A stretch of 64,000 nucleotides of DNA from Sphingomonas beigongshangi (GTDB lineage Bacteria > Pseudomonadota > Alphaproteobacteria > Sphingomonadales > Sphingomonadaceae). Below are positions 7,907-18,100 of the stretch, one piece after another. Both the position numbers and the translations under genes were made by a program. Position 1 is the first letter of the stretch; the number at the start of each line of letters is the position of its first letter. Location of the stretch: assembly GCF_016820445.1 (NCBI RefSeq), contig NZ_JADHDT010000004.1, positions 310,001 to 374,000 on the forward strand, written 5' to 3'. Below the pieces are notes generated by a model. It was not told the origin of the DNA, made no database searches, and saw only the letters and a program-made list of their open reading frames with translations.

Positions 7907-9729
7907 CCCGCACGCTGGCGCTCATACTGGCGACGACGCTCATTCCGGCTGCCGCGCATGCGGCGCCCGACTCCGCACCGGCCACGCCGGCCGCAATCAA
8001 TGGTGCGTCGAACCCGGTCGAACAGGTTCCCGCGCAACTCGATGCAGCGCAGCGCGAGGGGTATCGCGCCGTCTTCCAGGCGATCCGCGAGGCACGCTGG
8101 CAGGATGCGCAGATCGGGCTGGACACGATGAAGCCGGGCCCGCTGCATGCGATCGCCCGGGCGGAGCTGTACACCGCCAAGGGTTCGCCGAAGGTCGAGA
8201 TGGCGCCCCTCGTCGCGCTGCTGAACGAAGCGCCCGAGCTGCCGGAGGCGGCGGATCTGACGCGCCTCGCGAAGGCCCGCGGCGCGACCGACCTGCCCCC
8301 GCTGCCGATGGCGCAGCGGCTGATCTGGCAGGATGGCGCCCCGCGCCGCGTACGGGCGAAGGCGACGCGGTCCGACGAGATCGCGGCCACGCTGGCCGTG
8401 CAGATGCAACCGTTCGTCAAGGCGGACATGGCGCCTGAAGCGCGCGCGCTGCTGGAGACGACGAGCGGCTTGTCGCCCGAGGCGCAGACCGAATGGCAGG
8501 CCAAGGTCGCCTGGATGTATTTCCTGACCGGCGACGACGCCAACACCCGCGTGATGGCCGCGCAGGCCGGCGACGGTGCGGGCGACTGGAGCGTGCAGGG
8601 CCGATGGATGGGCGCCCTCGCCGCCTGGCGCCAGGGCGATTGCGCCGCGGCGGAGGCTGGCTTCGAAGGCGTCGCGGCACGCGCAACGGACGTCGATCTG
8701 CGCGCGGCTGCGCTCTACTGGGCGTCGCGGGCCGATATCGTCTGCGGTCGACCCGACAAGGTGCAGGCGCGCTTGCAGTCCGCGGCGCAATTCTCCGAGA
8801 GTTTCTATGGTCAGCTGTCGCGGCAGGCGCTCCTGATCCGCGACAAGGCGAAGCCCGGCAGCGGCGTCGTCGCGGCGGACTGGGAACGGCTCGAGAGGCG
8901 CCCCAATCTGCGCGTCGCGGCGGCCCTGGTCGAGATCGGCGAGACGGATCTCGCCGACGACGTGATCCGCCAGCAGGCGCGGATCGGCGATCCAGCCGAA
9001 TTCGGCAGCCTCGTTCGCGTCGCCGAGGCGCTGAGCCTGCCGGCGACGACGGTTTGGCTCGCCCACAACTGCCCGCAGGGCGTCACCGCAACGGCCGAGG
9101 CCCGGTACCCGACGCCGAACTGGACGCCCGCCAGCGGCTGGCGCGTCGACAAGGCGCTCGTCTACGCCCACACGCTGGAAGAAAGCGGCTTTCGGAGCAA
9201 GGTGACCAGCCCGGCCGGCGCCTATGGCCTGATGCAGATCATGCCCGCCGCGGCGACCGACTATATGCGCGAGCGCGGGATGACGGTGGACAAGGCCGCC
9301 TTGTCCAAGCCCTCGACCAATATGGACATCGGCCAGCGGCATCTCGAAAGGCTGCGCGACATGGCGAGCGTGACGGGCGGCCTGCTGCCCAAGGTGATCG
9401 CCGCCTACAATGCCGGTCCGAAGCCGGTCGGCGAGTGGAACGCCATCGTCCGCGACGGCGGCGATCCGCTGCTCTACATCGAAAGCATCCCCTATTGGGA
9501 GACGCGCGGGTATGTGACGACCGTGCTACGCAACTATTGGATGTACGAGGCGCAGGCCGGTCGCAAGGCATCGACCAGCCGGTCTGCGCTGGCGCAGGGC
9601 CTCTGGCCTCGCTTCCCCGGTCTGCCCGGCGCGTCGTCGGTCCGCCTCAACACGCGCGCACCCGCCACGGCGATCGCGGTCAACGGCAGCGTCTCGCCAC
9701 GCTCGACGACCACTGTCGCGCACGACTGA
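7903..9729 (+). CDS. soluble lytic murein transglycosylase (Slt70-like)
   Basis: A 608-residue periplasmic enzyme that cleaves the MurNAc-GlcNAc bond of peptidoglycan with formation of 1,6-anhydro-MurNAc. A signal peptide is visible (MTRTLALILATTLIPAAAHA, cut before APDS). Residues 30-390 are helical repeats forming the doughnut-like superhelix of Slt70 enzymes. The C-terminal SLT domain starts near residue 415 with LEESGF, where Glu426 or 427 is the catalytic acid, followed by PAGAYGLMQIMPAAA and AAYNAGPKPV. The tail after residue 550 is low complexity. Translation is probably coupled to the upstream UDG-like gene by an ATGA overlap, an odd functional pairing. Confidence 0.93.
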   Translation: MTRTLALILATTLIPAAAHAAPDSAPATPAAINGASNPVEQVPAQLDAAQREGYRAVFQAIREARWQDAQIGLDTMKPGPLHAIARAELYTAKGSPKVEMAPLVALLNEAPELPEAADLTRLAKARGATDLPPLPMAQRLIWQDGAPRRVRAKATRSDEIAATLAVQMQPFVKADMAPEARALLETTSGLSPEAQTEWQAKVAWMYFLTGDDANTRVMAAQAGDGAGDWSVQGRWMGALAAWRQGDCAAAEAGFEGVAARATDVDLRAAALYWASRADIVCGRPDKVQARLQSAAQFSESFYGQLSRQALLIRDKAKPGSGVVAADWERLERRPNLRVAAALVEIGETDLADDVIRQQARIGDPAEFGSLVRVAEALSLPATTVWLAHNCPQGVTATAEARYPTPNWTPASGWRVDKALVYAHTLEESGFRSKVTSPAGAYGLMQIMPAAATDYMRERGMTVDKAALSKPSTNMDIGQRHLERLRDMASVTGGLLPKVIAAYNAGPKPVGEWNAIVRDGGDPLLYIESIPYWETRGYVTTVLRNYWMYEAQAGRKASTSRSALAQGLWPRFPGLPGASSVRLNTRAPATAIAVNGSVSPRSTTTVAHD

Positions 9730-9833
9730 CCGCAACCTTTCGTCACGCGCGCCGCGCTTGTCGCGGTTCCGCGATCGGGTATGTTGCCCCCGCCGACGCG
9801 ATCCGACGTTCGGCGGATGGGAGAGGCGCGACG

Positions 9834-11423
9834 ATGCTTGGCGGCATGCAGGATTTCGAACTTCGGGTTCCTTCGATCCTCGATCATGCGGCGCGCGAGC
9901 ATAGCGCGCGCGAGATCGTTACGCATTGGGCCGACGGACGCGAGACGCGCACGACCTGGGCGGGTATCGCCCATGACGCGCGGCGGCTGGCACAGGCATT
10001 CACGCGCCTTGGCCTGCGACCCGGGGACAGGGTCGCGACACTGGCGATGAACCACGCCCATCACCTGACCGCCTGGTATGGCGCGATCGGCATGGGCGGC
10101 GTGATCCACACGATCAATCCGCGCCTGTTCGACGACCAGCTCGACTATATCGCCAATCATGCGGAGGATCGCGTGCTGCTCTACGATCGCGCGTTCCAGC
10201 CGATCGTCGATCGCCTCCGCGACCGGTGGACGACGATCGAACATTATGTCGTGATGGACGGCGAAGGCTCCGGCAGCTTCGCCGCGCTGATCGACGCGGA
10301 GGATGGCGACTTCGACTGGATCACCGGTCCCGAGCGCGATCCCTGCATGCTCTGCTACACCAGCGGCACGACGGGCAATCCGAAGGGCGTTCTGTTCACG
10401 CATCGCTCGAGCGTGCTGCACGCCTTGCTCGTCGCCTCCCCGGCGGTGCTGACGCTCAACTCGGCGGCGGTCCTGCTGCCGGTGGTGCCGCTGTTCCATG
10501 CCGCCGCCTGGGGCACGTCGTTCGCCGCGCCGCTCGCCGGTGCGAAACTCGTCTATTCGGCTGTCAACGACGCCGCCGTGCTGTGCGACCTGATGAACCG
10601 AGAGAAGGTCACCATCTCCGCCGGCGTACCGACCGTGTGGCTGGCGATGTTCGCGCACATCGATGCGACAGGACAGCGGCCGGAGCATCTGAAGCTGGCG
10701 ACGATCGGCGGCTCGGCCGCGCCGCGCGCGATGATCGCACGGCTGATGGACATGGGCGCGGAGGTCAAGCACCTGTGGGGCATGACGGAGACGTCGCCCG
10801 TCGCGACCGCCGCCGCACCGCCGCCGGACTGGGACGATTGGACGCGCGAGGAAAAGCTGGACCTGCTGACCCGGCAGGGCGCCATTCCCTACGGCGTGGA
10901 GCTCAGCATCTTGGACGATGCCGGCGATCGCCTGCCACGCGACGGCAAGAGCGCGGGGCGGCTCCACATCCGCGGCCCGTGGGTGATCCAGCGCTACTTC
11001 GGTGCGGACACCGACGCGGTCGACGCCGAGGGCTGGTTCGACACGGGCGACGTCGCGGTACTGCACCCCGACGGATCGATGCAGATCACCGATCGGTCGA
11101 AGGACGTCATAAAATCGGGCGGCGAATGGATCAGCTCGGTCGAGCTGGAGAATGCCGCGATCGGCTGCCCCGGCGTGGCGGAGGCCGCCGCCATCGGCGT
11201 GCAGCATCCCAAATGGGATGAGCGGCCGTTGCTCGTCGTCGTCCGCAAGCCGGGGGCGACGGTGTCCGAGGAGGACGTGCTGACGCATCTGCGCCCGCTC
11301 GTCGCCAAATGGTGGCTGCCGGACGCGGTCGTCTTCGTCGACTCGCTTCCCCACACCGCCACCGGAAAGCTGCTCAAGACGGCGTTGCGCGAGACGTTTC
11401 GCGACTATCGCTTCGCCGCCTGA
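9834..11423 (+). CDS. long-/medium-chain fatty-acid-CoA ligase (AMP-binding, AlkK-type)
   Basis: A 529-residue member of the adenylate-forming superfamily that activates a carboxylic acid with ATP and CoA. The ATP-phosphate loop is at about residues 174-185 ([11 protein letters not shown]), followed by [12 protein letters not shown] (A5 motif), GWFDTGDVA (A7), [15 protein letters not shown] (A8) and the C-terminal catalytic Lys in [13 protein letters not shown] near residue 511. The form of A8 and the length fit the AlkK/FadD3-like medium- to long-chain group, but substrate cannot be read from sequence. A GGGAGAGG ribosome site supports the start at 9834. It follows the Slt gene by about 100 bases and could be a separate unit. 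Confidence 0.9.
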   Translation: MLGGMQDFELRVPSILDHAAREHSAREIVTHWADGRETRTTWAGIAHDARRLAQAFTRLGLRPGDRVATLAMNHAHHLTAWYGAIGMGGVIHTINPRLFDDQLDYIANHAEDRVLLYDRAFQPIVDRLRDRWTTIEHYVVMDGEGSGSFAALIDAEDGDFDWITGPERDPCMLCYTSGTTGNPKGVLFTHRSSVLHALLVASPAVLTLNSAAVLLPVVPLFHAAAWGTSFAAPLAGAKLVYSAVNDAAVLCDLMNREKVTISAGVPTVWLAMFAHIDATGQRPEHLKLATIGGSAAPRAMIARLMDMGAEVKHLWGMTETSPVATAAAPPPDWDDWTREEKLDLLTRQGAIPYGVELSILDDAGDRLPRDGKSAGRLHIRGPWVIQRYFGADTDAVDAEGWFDTGDVAVLHPDGSMQITDRSKDVIKSGGEWISSVELENAAIGCPGVAEAAAIGVQHPKWDERPLLVVVRKPGATVSEEDVLTHLRPLVAKWWLPDAVVFVDSLPHTATGKLLKTALRETFRDYRFAA

Positions 11424-11431
11424 GCGGGAAG

Positions 11432-11566
11432 TTACGCGTCCGAAGGCTCGTCGGGCGCGTGATTGCCGTAACCCGCGCCCGATTCCGGCTGCTGCTCGGC
11501 GGCGTCGTCGCGCTCCGTCTCTTCGACGGGGTCGGGTTGCTGCTGGTCGGGTCGGGGATCGGTCAT
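11432..11566 (-). CDS. 44-residue acidic, Gln/Pro-rich small protein
   Basis: A short ORF with a strong ribosome site (AAGGAGAC about 6 bases before ATG 11566). The peptide begins MTDPRPDQQQPDP and is rich in Asp, Glu, Gln and Pro with no hydrophobic segment, so it is predicted to be cytoplasmic and disordered. It converges on the acyl-CoA ligase gene, its stop lying 8 bases past that gene's stop. It sits 38 bases downstream of the membrane glycosyltransferase gene on the same strand and may share its transcript. Function unknown. Confidence 0.5.
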   Translation of the reverse strand: MTDPRPDQQQPDPVEETERDDAAEQQPESGAGYGNHAPDEPSDA

Positions 11567-11604
11567 CTCTGTCTCCTTGCCCGGAATCAACCGACGGCCG
11601 CTGC

Positions 11605-13044
11605 TTACGATCCCTCCCGGCGTGCGTAGATCGTATAGCCGAGCGACGTGCCGACAGGCCGGTAGTCGGTGGCGATCGCGCGCATCACGATCGCGAAGGT
11701 GGCGGGATTGACGTCGCCCTGCGGCGGCGCGGTGACGATCACCGGCGGACGCGCGCGCAGGATCCGCACGACCTCGTCCGTGGGGTCGACCCCGATCGCG
11801 CCCCGCTCGCCCGCGAAGGTGAGGTGCGAAGCAAAGGGATAGCGCGTCGGCAGGCAGGCATCGGCAGCCGTGTAGAAGACGGGCGGCGCCTGAAAGACGA
11901 AGGGGCAGCCGCGACCGGCCGCATAGCGATGAATAAGCGCCGCCCCACGAGCGACGTCCCGCCGCGCCGCCGCCGTCTCGCCCGCGTGCGGAAAGCCGGA
12001 TACGACCAGCAGCGCCGCCCCCGCCAGGCCGAGCAATGCGAGGAAAGGCCCGCGCCGCGCGGCCCCGACGCCCGCGGCGACCGCCACCGGCACGAGCAGC
12101 GGCAACGCATAATGATTGTAATAGGGGGGAATGGCGAGCCATGCGGCGATCGCCGCCGACAGCCACGTCGCCATCAGCAGCCGCGCACGCCCGCCTAGTG
12201 CTCCCAGACCGAGCAGGCCGACCGCCAAGGGTATCACGAGCACCAGCAACGCGCCTTCCAGCCTGGTCGCGACGGGCTCGTTGGCGGTGACGTGACGCAG
12301 GAAGATCGACCGGACGTTGGCGAACCACCAGGCGTCGCCGTGCCCGGTCACGACATAGAAAGCGGCAGCCACGAAGGTCGGGGCCAGGGCAAGGGCGGCG
12401 AGGAGCGACCCCTCCCGGAGGATAGCGCCCGGGCGCGGATCGCGTCGCCAGCTCGCCATCAGCGCCAATCCCGCGAATGCGACGCCCTCGACGACCGCGG
12501 TCGGCTTGACCTCGATGGCGAGGCCGATCAGCAGCATCGTCCAGCGCGCGGGCGCTGCCGAACCGTCGCGCAACGTCCGCCAGACGAGCAATGCGGCGAG
12601 CGCGACAAGGGGGTTGTAGAAGACCGGCGCTTGCCCGCCGCGCCCGCCCAACAAGGCGATCCAGACGAGATACACGAGACCCGCGACCACCGCCGCGCGC
12701 GCTCCAGCCAGCGAACGGGCGATGAGCGCAACGATCCCTGCGGCCGCGATCGCCGCGACCAGGGCCGCCCATTGATAGGCGACCACCGAATCCCCGCCGA
12801 ACCCCTGCGTGCCGGCATAGACCAGGAACAGGCCGATCGGCTTGCGATCCCAGATGTCCACGTACGGCAAGGCGCCGTGCCACATCCTGCTGCCGACGAG
12901 CAGGTACATCTGTTCGTCGAGATCGATCACTGGATTGCCCAGGTCCGGCAGCCGCAGCACGAGCGCCGCGATGGTGAGGATCAGCCACAGGCGAGCCAAT
13001 CCGCCCCGATCGTCCGTCGCCACCGTGCCTAGCCCCATGATCAT
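11605..13044 (-). CDS. GT39/ArnT-like integral membrane glycosyltransferase
   Basis: About 479 residues with many hydrophobic segments. The first periplasmic loop carries IDLDEQMY, the acidic motif expected of GT-C enzymes that use polyprenyl-phosphate sugars, followed by GALPYVDIWDRKPIG, a phrase typical of the dolichyl-phosphate-mannose-type/ArnT superfamily. About ten transmembrane helices and a C-terminal periplasmic domain can be seen. It would transfer a sugar from a lipid carrier to a periplasmic acceptor such as lipid A, glycan or protein; donor and acceptor are not evident. ATG 13044 (with GAAGG upstream) or ATG 13038 are both plausible starts. Confidence 0.78.
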   Translation of the reverse strand: MIMGLGTVATDDRGGLARLWLILTIAALVLRLPDLGNPVIDLDEQMYLLVGSRMWHGALPYVDIWDRKPIGLFLVYAGTQGFGGDSVVAYQWAALVAAIAAAGIVALIARSLAGARAAVVAGLVYLVWIALLGGRGGQAPVFYNPLVALAALLVWRTLRDGSAAPARWTMLLIGLAIEVKPTAVVEGVAFAGLALMASWRRDPRPGAILREGSLLAALALAPTFVAAAFYVVTGHGDAWWFANVRSIFLRHVTANEPVATRLEGALLVLVIPLAVGLLGLGALGGRARLLMATWLSAAIAAWLAIPPYYNHYALPLLVPVAVAAGVGAARRGPFLALLGLAGAALLVVSGFPHAGETAAARRDVARGAALIHRYAAGRGCPFVFQAPPVFYTAADACLPTRYPFASHLTFAGERGAIGVDPTDEVVRILRARPPVIVTAPPQGDVNPATFAIVMRAIATDYRPVGTSLGYTIYARREGS

Positions 13045-13086
13045 CGCGCCTTCATGACAGCGCATGGTAAATGCTACGCCAACGGA

Positions 13087-14163
13087 TCAGAACAATTCCC
13101 CCTGCGGTCCGGCCGGCGCCTTGAAGAGGTCGGTCCGCAGCGGCACGCCGCGATTGGCGAGGCCGTGGCGGCGGCAGGCGATGGCAAAGCGGGTCCGCAT
13201 CAGCTCCGCCCATGGACCGCTGCCACGCATGCGCGTGAAGAAACCCGGATCATTGTCGCGACCGTCCCGCAACGACCGGATCGTCGCCATGACCTTCGCC
13301 GCGCGGTCAGGGTAATGCTCCTCGAGCCATGCGCGGAACAGCGGCGCGACCTCGTGCGGCAGGCGTACCGGAATGAAGAAACACGCCCGCGCTCCGGCCG
13401 CGGCGGCATGCTCGACCAGATGCTCCAGTTCGTGATCGGTGATCGCGGGAATGACGGGCGCGATGGAGACATAGGCGGGTATGCCCGCATCGGCGAGCGC
13501 ACGGACGGCGGCCAGTCGCTTCATCGGATGCGGTGCGCGCGGCTCGACCGTGCGCGCGGTGGTGGGATCGAGCGACGTGAGCGAAACCGCCACCGCCGCC
13601 AGGCCCTCCGCCGCCATCGGCGCCAAGATATCGATGTCGCGCGTCACGCGGTCGGACTTGGTGGTGATCGTCACCGGATGATGCGCCTTCCGGAGAACCT
13701 CCAGGATACCCCGCGTGATGCGCCAGTCGCGTTCAATGGGTTGATAGGGATCCGTGTTGGTGCCCAGCGCGATCGGGCGCACCGCATAGTCCCGTCGACG
13801 CAGCTCGCTCGTCAGCAGCGCGGGCGCGTCGGGCTTCGCGAACAGCCGGCTCTCGAAATCCAGTCCGGGCGACAGATCGTGAAAGGCATGCGTCGGCCGT
13901 GCGAAGCAATAGATGCATCCATGCTCGCAACCGCGGTACGGATTGATCGATCGGTCGAAGCCTATGTCGGGCGACGCGTTGCGACTGATGATGGTGCGCG
14001 GATGCTCGACCGTCACCGTCGTCGCACGCGGCAGGGGCGCGCCGTCGATCGCGTCGCGCGCGTCCAGCCAGTCCCCGTCGATCTCCTGCTGCGGGAGATT
14101 GAACCGCGTGCTTTCGTGGTTCGACGTCGCGCCGCGCGCGGCCCTCGGCTTGCGTGCCACCAT
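13087..14163 (-). CDS. PA0069-family radical SAM protein
   Basis: A 358-residue radical S-adenosylmethionine protein. The [4Fe-4S] motif CEHGCIYC gives Cys79, Cys83 and Cys86 (CxxxCxxC), next to the conserved phrase DRSINPYRGC. Later motifs ALGTNTDPYQPIE and TITTKSDRVTRD are hallmarks of the PA0069/Rv2578c group, which is related to spore photoproduct lyase by fold but has no proven reaction. A C-terminal region with HYPDRAAKVMATIRSLRDG is also typical. ATG 14163 fits the family length, although the ribosome site is weak. It is transcribed away from the VOC gene on the other strand. Confidence 0.9.
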   Translation of the reverse strand: MVARKPRAARGATSNHESTRFNLPQQEIDGDWLDARDAIDGAPLPRATTVTVEHPRTIISRNASPDIGFDRSINPYRGCEHGCIYCFARPTHAFHDLSPGLDFESRLFAKPDAPALLTSELRRRDYAVRPIALGTNTDPYQPIERDWRITRGILEVLRKAHHPVTITTKSDRVTRDIDILAPMAAEGLAAVAVSLTSLDPTTARTVEPRAPHPMKRLAAVRALADAGIPAYVSIAPVIPAITDHELEHLVEHAAAAGARACFFIPVRLPHEVAPLFRAWLEEHYPDRAAKVMATIRSLRDGRDNDPGFFTRMRGSGPWAELMRTRFAIACRRHGLANRGVPLRTDLFKAPAGPQGELF

Positions 14164-14215
14164 GAGCAGATGCTAGACGGCCAAAGGGAACATAGCAAGA
14201 ACGATGGGGTGCACC

Positions 14216-14551
14216 ATGGCGCGGATGAACTATTTGGAGCTGCCGGTCGCGGATACTGCGCGGGCCAAGGGCTTTTACGCGGCCGCATTCGGCTGGACCT
14301 TCACCGATTTCGGGCCGAGCTATGCGGCCACGATGAGCGGCGATACGGATATCGGCTTCCAGGCCGACCCGGCGGAACGCACGCGATCCGCGCTGCCCGT
14401 GATCGAGGTCGACGACCTGGAACGGGCGCAAATGGCCGTCGAGAGCGCTGGCGGGCGGGTCACGAGGCAGATCTTCGCCTTTCCCGGCGGCCGGCGGTTC
14501 CACTTCGTCGACCCGGATGGACACGAACTGGCGGCGGTCCAGCCCGCCTAG
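14216..14551 (+). CDS. VOC (glyoxalase/bleomycin-resistance fold) family protein
   Basis: A 111-residue single-domain protein of the vicinal oxygen chelate superfamily. Typical elements are MNYLELPVADTARAKGFYAAAFGW at the start, the strand PVIEVDDLERA in the middle, and the closing HFVDPDGHELAAV, where His and the C-terminal Glu would bind a divalent metal. Such small VOC proteins act as dioxygenases, isomerases or binding proteins, so function cannot be specified. ATG 14216 is preferred over 14204 because a GATGGGGT site precedes it. Divergent from the radical SAM gene with about 50 bases between starts. Confidence 0.88.
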   Translation: MARMNYLELPVADTARAKGFYAAAFGWTFTDFGPSYAATMSGDTDIGFQADPAERTRSALPVIEVDDLERAQMAVESAGGRVTRQIFAFPGGRRFHFVDPDGHELAAVQPA

Positions 14552-14617
14552 GCTTGGCGACCCGCGAGCTGACCCTTCGGTGGCCGTCAACGCACGGCAA
14601 CCGACGGCGTTACGTGC

Positions 14618-15145
14618 TCAGCGTTCCGTCAGGCGCGGCATGAGCTCCACGAAGTTGCAGGGCCGATGACGGCTGTCTAGCTGATCCTTCAGGATACCGT
14701 CCCATCCGTCCTTCACCGCGCCGGTCGATCCGGGTAGCGCGAAGACGTAGGTGCCCCGGGCAACGCAGGCGCAGGCGCGCGACTGCACGGTCGACGTGCC
14801 GATCTTCGCATAGCTCAGCCACCGGAACAGTTCACCGAAGCCGGGGATCATCTTGTCGGCGATCCGCTCGATCGCCTCCGGAGTCACGTCGCGACCGGTC
14901 ACGCCGGTCCCGCCCGTCGTGATGACGCAATCGACGGAGGGATCATCCACCCACCGGTCGAGCTGGTCGACGATGGCATCGACATCGTCGCGCAGGATCC
15001 TGCGATCCGCCAGTTCGTGTCCCGCCTCCGCAATGCGGGCGACGAGCGCGTCGCCCGAGCGATCCTCGGCCAGTCCGCGCGTGTCGGATACGGTGAGGAC
15101 GGCGATGCGGACGGGACGGAACGGCAGGCTCGTGTCGATCGGCAT
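14618..15145 (-). CDS. moaB: molybdenum cofactor biosynthesis protein B
   Basis: A 175-residue MoCF-biosynthesis domain protein. Conserved MPT-binding motifs are TVSDTRG near residue 18, [18 protein letters not shown] in the middle and [15 protein letters not shown] towards the C-terminus. MoaB/MogA proteins bind or adenylylate molybdopterin in the cytosol; the fold and length fit MoaB, but assigning adenylyltransferase activity would be inference. It starts 6 bases after the dnaE stop and so is probably co-transcribed with it. No other Mo-cofactor gene is nearby. Confidence 0.92.
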   Translation of the reverse strand: MPIDTSLPFRPVRIAVLTVSDTRGLAEDRSGDALVARIAEAGHELADRRILRDDVDAIVDQLDRWVDDPSVDCVITTGGTGVTGRDVTPEAIERIADKMIPGFGELFRWLSYAKIGTSTVQSRACACVARGTYVFALPGSTGAVKDGWDGILKDQLDSRHRPCNFVELMPRLTER

Positions 15146-15151
15146 GAACGG

Positions 15152-18100
15152 TCAGCCCACCAGCTGGAGTTGCGAGGCGGCCCGGTCGAGCGCGACCTCG
15201 GTGACGCCGGGAATCGCCTCGATGGCGGCGACGAGTTCGAGATCCAGCAGGAAATCACGGCCCAGCAACAGCTTCGCCTCGCCGCCGTCGATCGGCATGC
15301 GCACGCGCACCTCGCCGCGCGCGCCGCGCTGCGTCGACAGGAGATCGGCGAGCGCGGTCATCGCCGCCAGATCGGCCACCTTCGCCTCGATCGTGAAGCG
15401 GGCATGGGTCGCGAGGCTTTCGAACGGCTGTATGCGCTTGACCGAGACGCGCGGCGTCTCTTCGCCGGGCCGGCGGTCGAGTTCCACCGTGATGAGACCG
15501 CAGCCGCCTTCGCGCGCCGCCTCTTCCAGGTCCGCGGCGACCGCATCGTCGAAACAGGTGGCGACGAACTGGCCGCTCGCGTCCGACAGCGTCGCCATCA
15601 TGTAGCGCTTGCCCCGTGCGGAGGTGCGCCAGCGCGCATCCTCGACGAGCACGGCCATCGTCGCGCCGGCGCGTGTCCCATCCTCGGGAATGCGCAGCTC
15701 GGTGAGGGACACATATTGCCGCGCCCCGTGCATCCGCGCGAGGTGCGCGTGACGGTCGACCGGATGGGCGGAGAAGTAGAAGCCGAATGCCTCCTTTTCC
15801 TGCTCCATGGTCGCCGCCATGTTCCAGCGGAGCGAACGGTTGAGCTTGATCGTGTCGCCGGCGACGTCGTCGGCGCCGAAAAGGCCGCCCTGCCCGCTCG
15901 TCCGGCCGGCGTGGGTGTGCGCCGCGAGCCCCAGGATCGTCTCCGCCACGGCGTGGACGGCGGCGCGGTTCGGCTCGATCGCGTCGAAGGCGCCCGCGGC
16001 GGCAAGCGTCTCGAGCTGCCGCTTGTTGATCAGGCGCGGATCGACGCGGTTGGCGAGATCGTCCAGGCTCTTGAACGGCCCGGCCGCCTCCCGCTCCGCG
16101 ACGAGCTTTTCCATCGCGCCCTCGCCCACCGACTTGAGCGCGCCGAGTGCATAGCGGACCACGAGGCCATCCGCCGTCTCCTGCACGTCGAACTCGGCCT
16201 CGCTCGCGTTGATGTCGGGTCCGACGATCGCCACCCCCAGGCGCCGCATGTCATCGACGAAGATGCTCAGCTTGTCCGTCAACGCCATGTCGTAGCACAT
16301 GGATGCCGCGAAGAATTCGTGCGGATGATGCGCCTTCAGCCAGGCGGTCTGGTACGCGAGCAAGGCATAGGCCGCGGCGTGGCTCTTGTTGAAGCCATAG
16401 CCCGCGAACTTGTCGATCAAGTCGAACAGCTGGTTGGCGTAATCCGCCTTGATGCCATTGTGCTTGGCGCAGCCCTCGACAAAGGTCGCGCGTTGCGCGT
16501 CCATCTCGGCCTTGATCTTCTTGCCCATCGCGCGGCGCAGCAGATCGGCGCCGCCGAGCGAATAGCCGGCGAGGACCTGCGCGGCCTGCATCACCTGTTC
16601 CTGGTAGACGAAAATCCCGTAGGTCTCCTTCAGGATCGGCTCGAGCAAAGGATGCGGGTAGGTGAGGTCTTCCGTTCCCTGCTTGCGGCGGCCGAAGCTC
16701 GGAATATTGTCCATCGGGCCGGGCCGGTAGAGCGAGACGAGCGCGACGATGTCGCCGAAATTGGTCGGACGCACCGCCGACAGCGTGCGCCGCATGCCTT
16801 CCGATTCCAGCTGGAAGACGCCGACCGTGTCGCCCTTCTGCAGCAGACGATAGACGCCCTCGTCATCCCAGGAGAGCGCGTCGAGATCGACCAGGATCCC
16901 CCGCTTGGCGAGAAGCTGGACCGCCTTCTTCAGGACCGAGAGGGTCTTGAGCCCCAGAAAGTCGAACTTCACCAGGCCGGCGCCCTCGACATATTTCATG
17001 TCGAATTGCGTCACCGGCATGTCCGACCGCGGGTCGCGATAGAGCGGCACGAGCTGCGCGAGCGGGCGGTCACCGATCACCACGCCCGCGGCATGGGTCG
17101 ACGAGTGGCGCGGCAGGCCTTCGAGCTTGGTCGCCAGGTCCAGCAGGCGGCGGACCTGATTGTCGTTGGCATATTCCTTCGCCAACTCCGGCACGCCGTT
17201 GAGCGCGCGCTTCAGGTCCCAGGGATCCGTCGGATGATTGGGCACGAGCTTGGCGAGCCGGTCCACCTGGCCATAGCTCATCTGCAGCACGCGGCCGGTG
17301 TCCTTGAGCACGGCGCGCGCCTTCAGCTTACCGAAGGTGATGATCTGCGCGACCTGATCGCGACCGTATTTCTCCTGCACGTAGCGGATCACTTCGCCGC
17401 GCCGGGTTTCGCAGAAATCGATGTCGAAGTCGGGCATCGACACGCGTTCCGGGTTGAGGAAGCGCTCGAACAGCAGGCCGAGCTTGATCGGATCGAGATC
17501 GGTGATCGTAAGCGCCCAGGCGACGGCGCTGCCCGCACCGGAGCCGCGGCCCGGACCGACGGGAATGTCATGATCCTTCGCCCATTTGATGAAATCCGCG
17601 ACGATCAGGAAGTAGCCGGGGAAACCCATCTGAACGATGACGTCGATCTCGAAGTCGAGGCGTTCGAAATACTCCGGGAAGCGCGAGCGCAGATAGTCCG
17701 CGCAAATGTCCGGATGCGGCTGCTGCGACGCGTCGGCCGGCACTTCTGCCGTCGCGATGCCACGTTCGAGCTCGACGATGCGCCGGAGCCGCGCCTCCAA
17801 TCCCGCATGGGCATCGCGCCGCAGCATCATCGCCTCGCCCTCGCGGTCGCCGGCAAGGCTTGGCAGGATCGGCTTGCGCTTGGGTGCCATAACGGCGCAG
17901 CGCTGCGCGACGAGCAAGGTGTTGTCGATCGCTTCCGGAAGGTCGGCGAACAGGGCACGCATCGCATCGGCGGGCTTCAACCATGCGTCGGGCGAGGACT
18001 TGGGGCGATCGTCGCTTTCGACATAGGTGGAATTGGCGATGCACAGCATCGCGTCGTGCGCATCGCGGAACGCGCTTTCTGCGAAACAGCACGGGTTCGT

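Noticed and set aside
8493..9833. long upstream extension of the acyl-CoA ligase frame across the Slt gene
   Set aside because: The extension lies out of frame inside the lytic transglycosylase and is Arg-rich; the ligase family N-terminus and a ribosome site are at 9834.
13054..14643. 529-codon open frame opposite the radical SAM gene
   Set aside because: No recognisable protein; the complementary frame encodes a full radical SAM enzyme with its CxxxCxxC motif.
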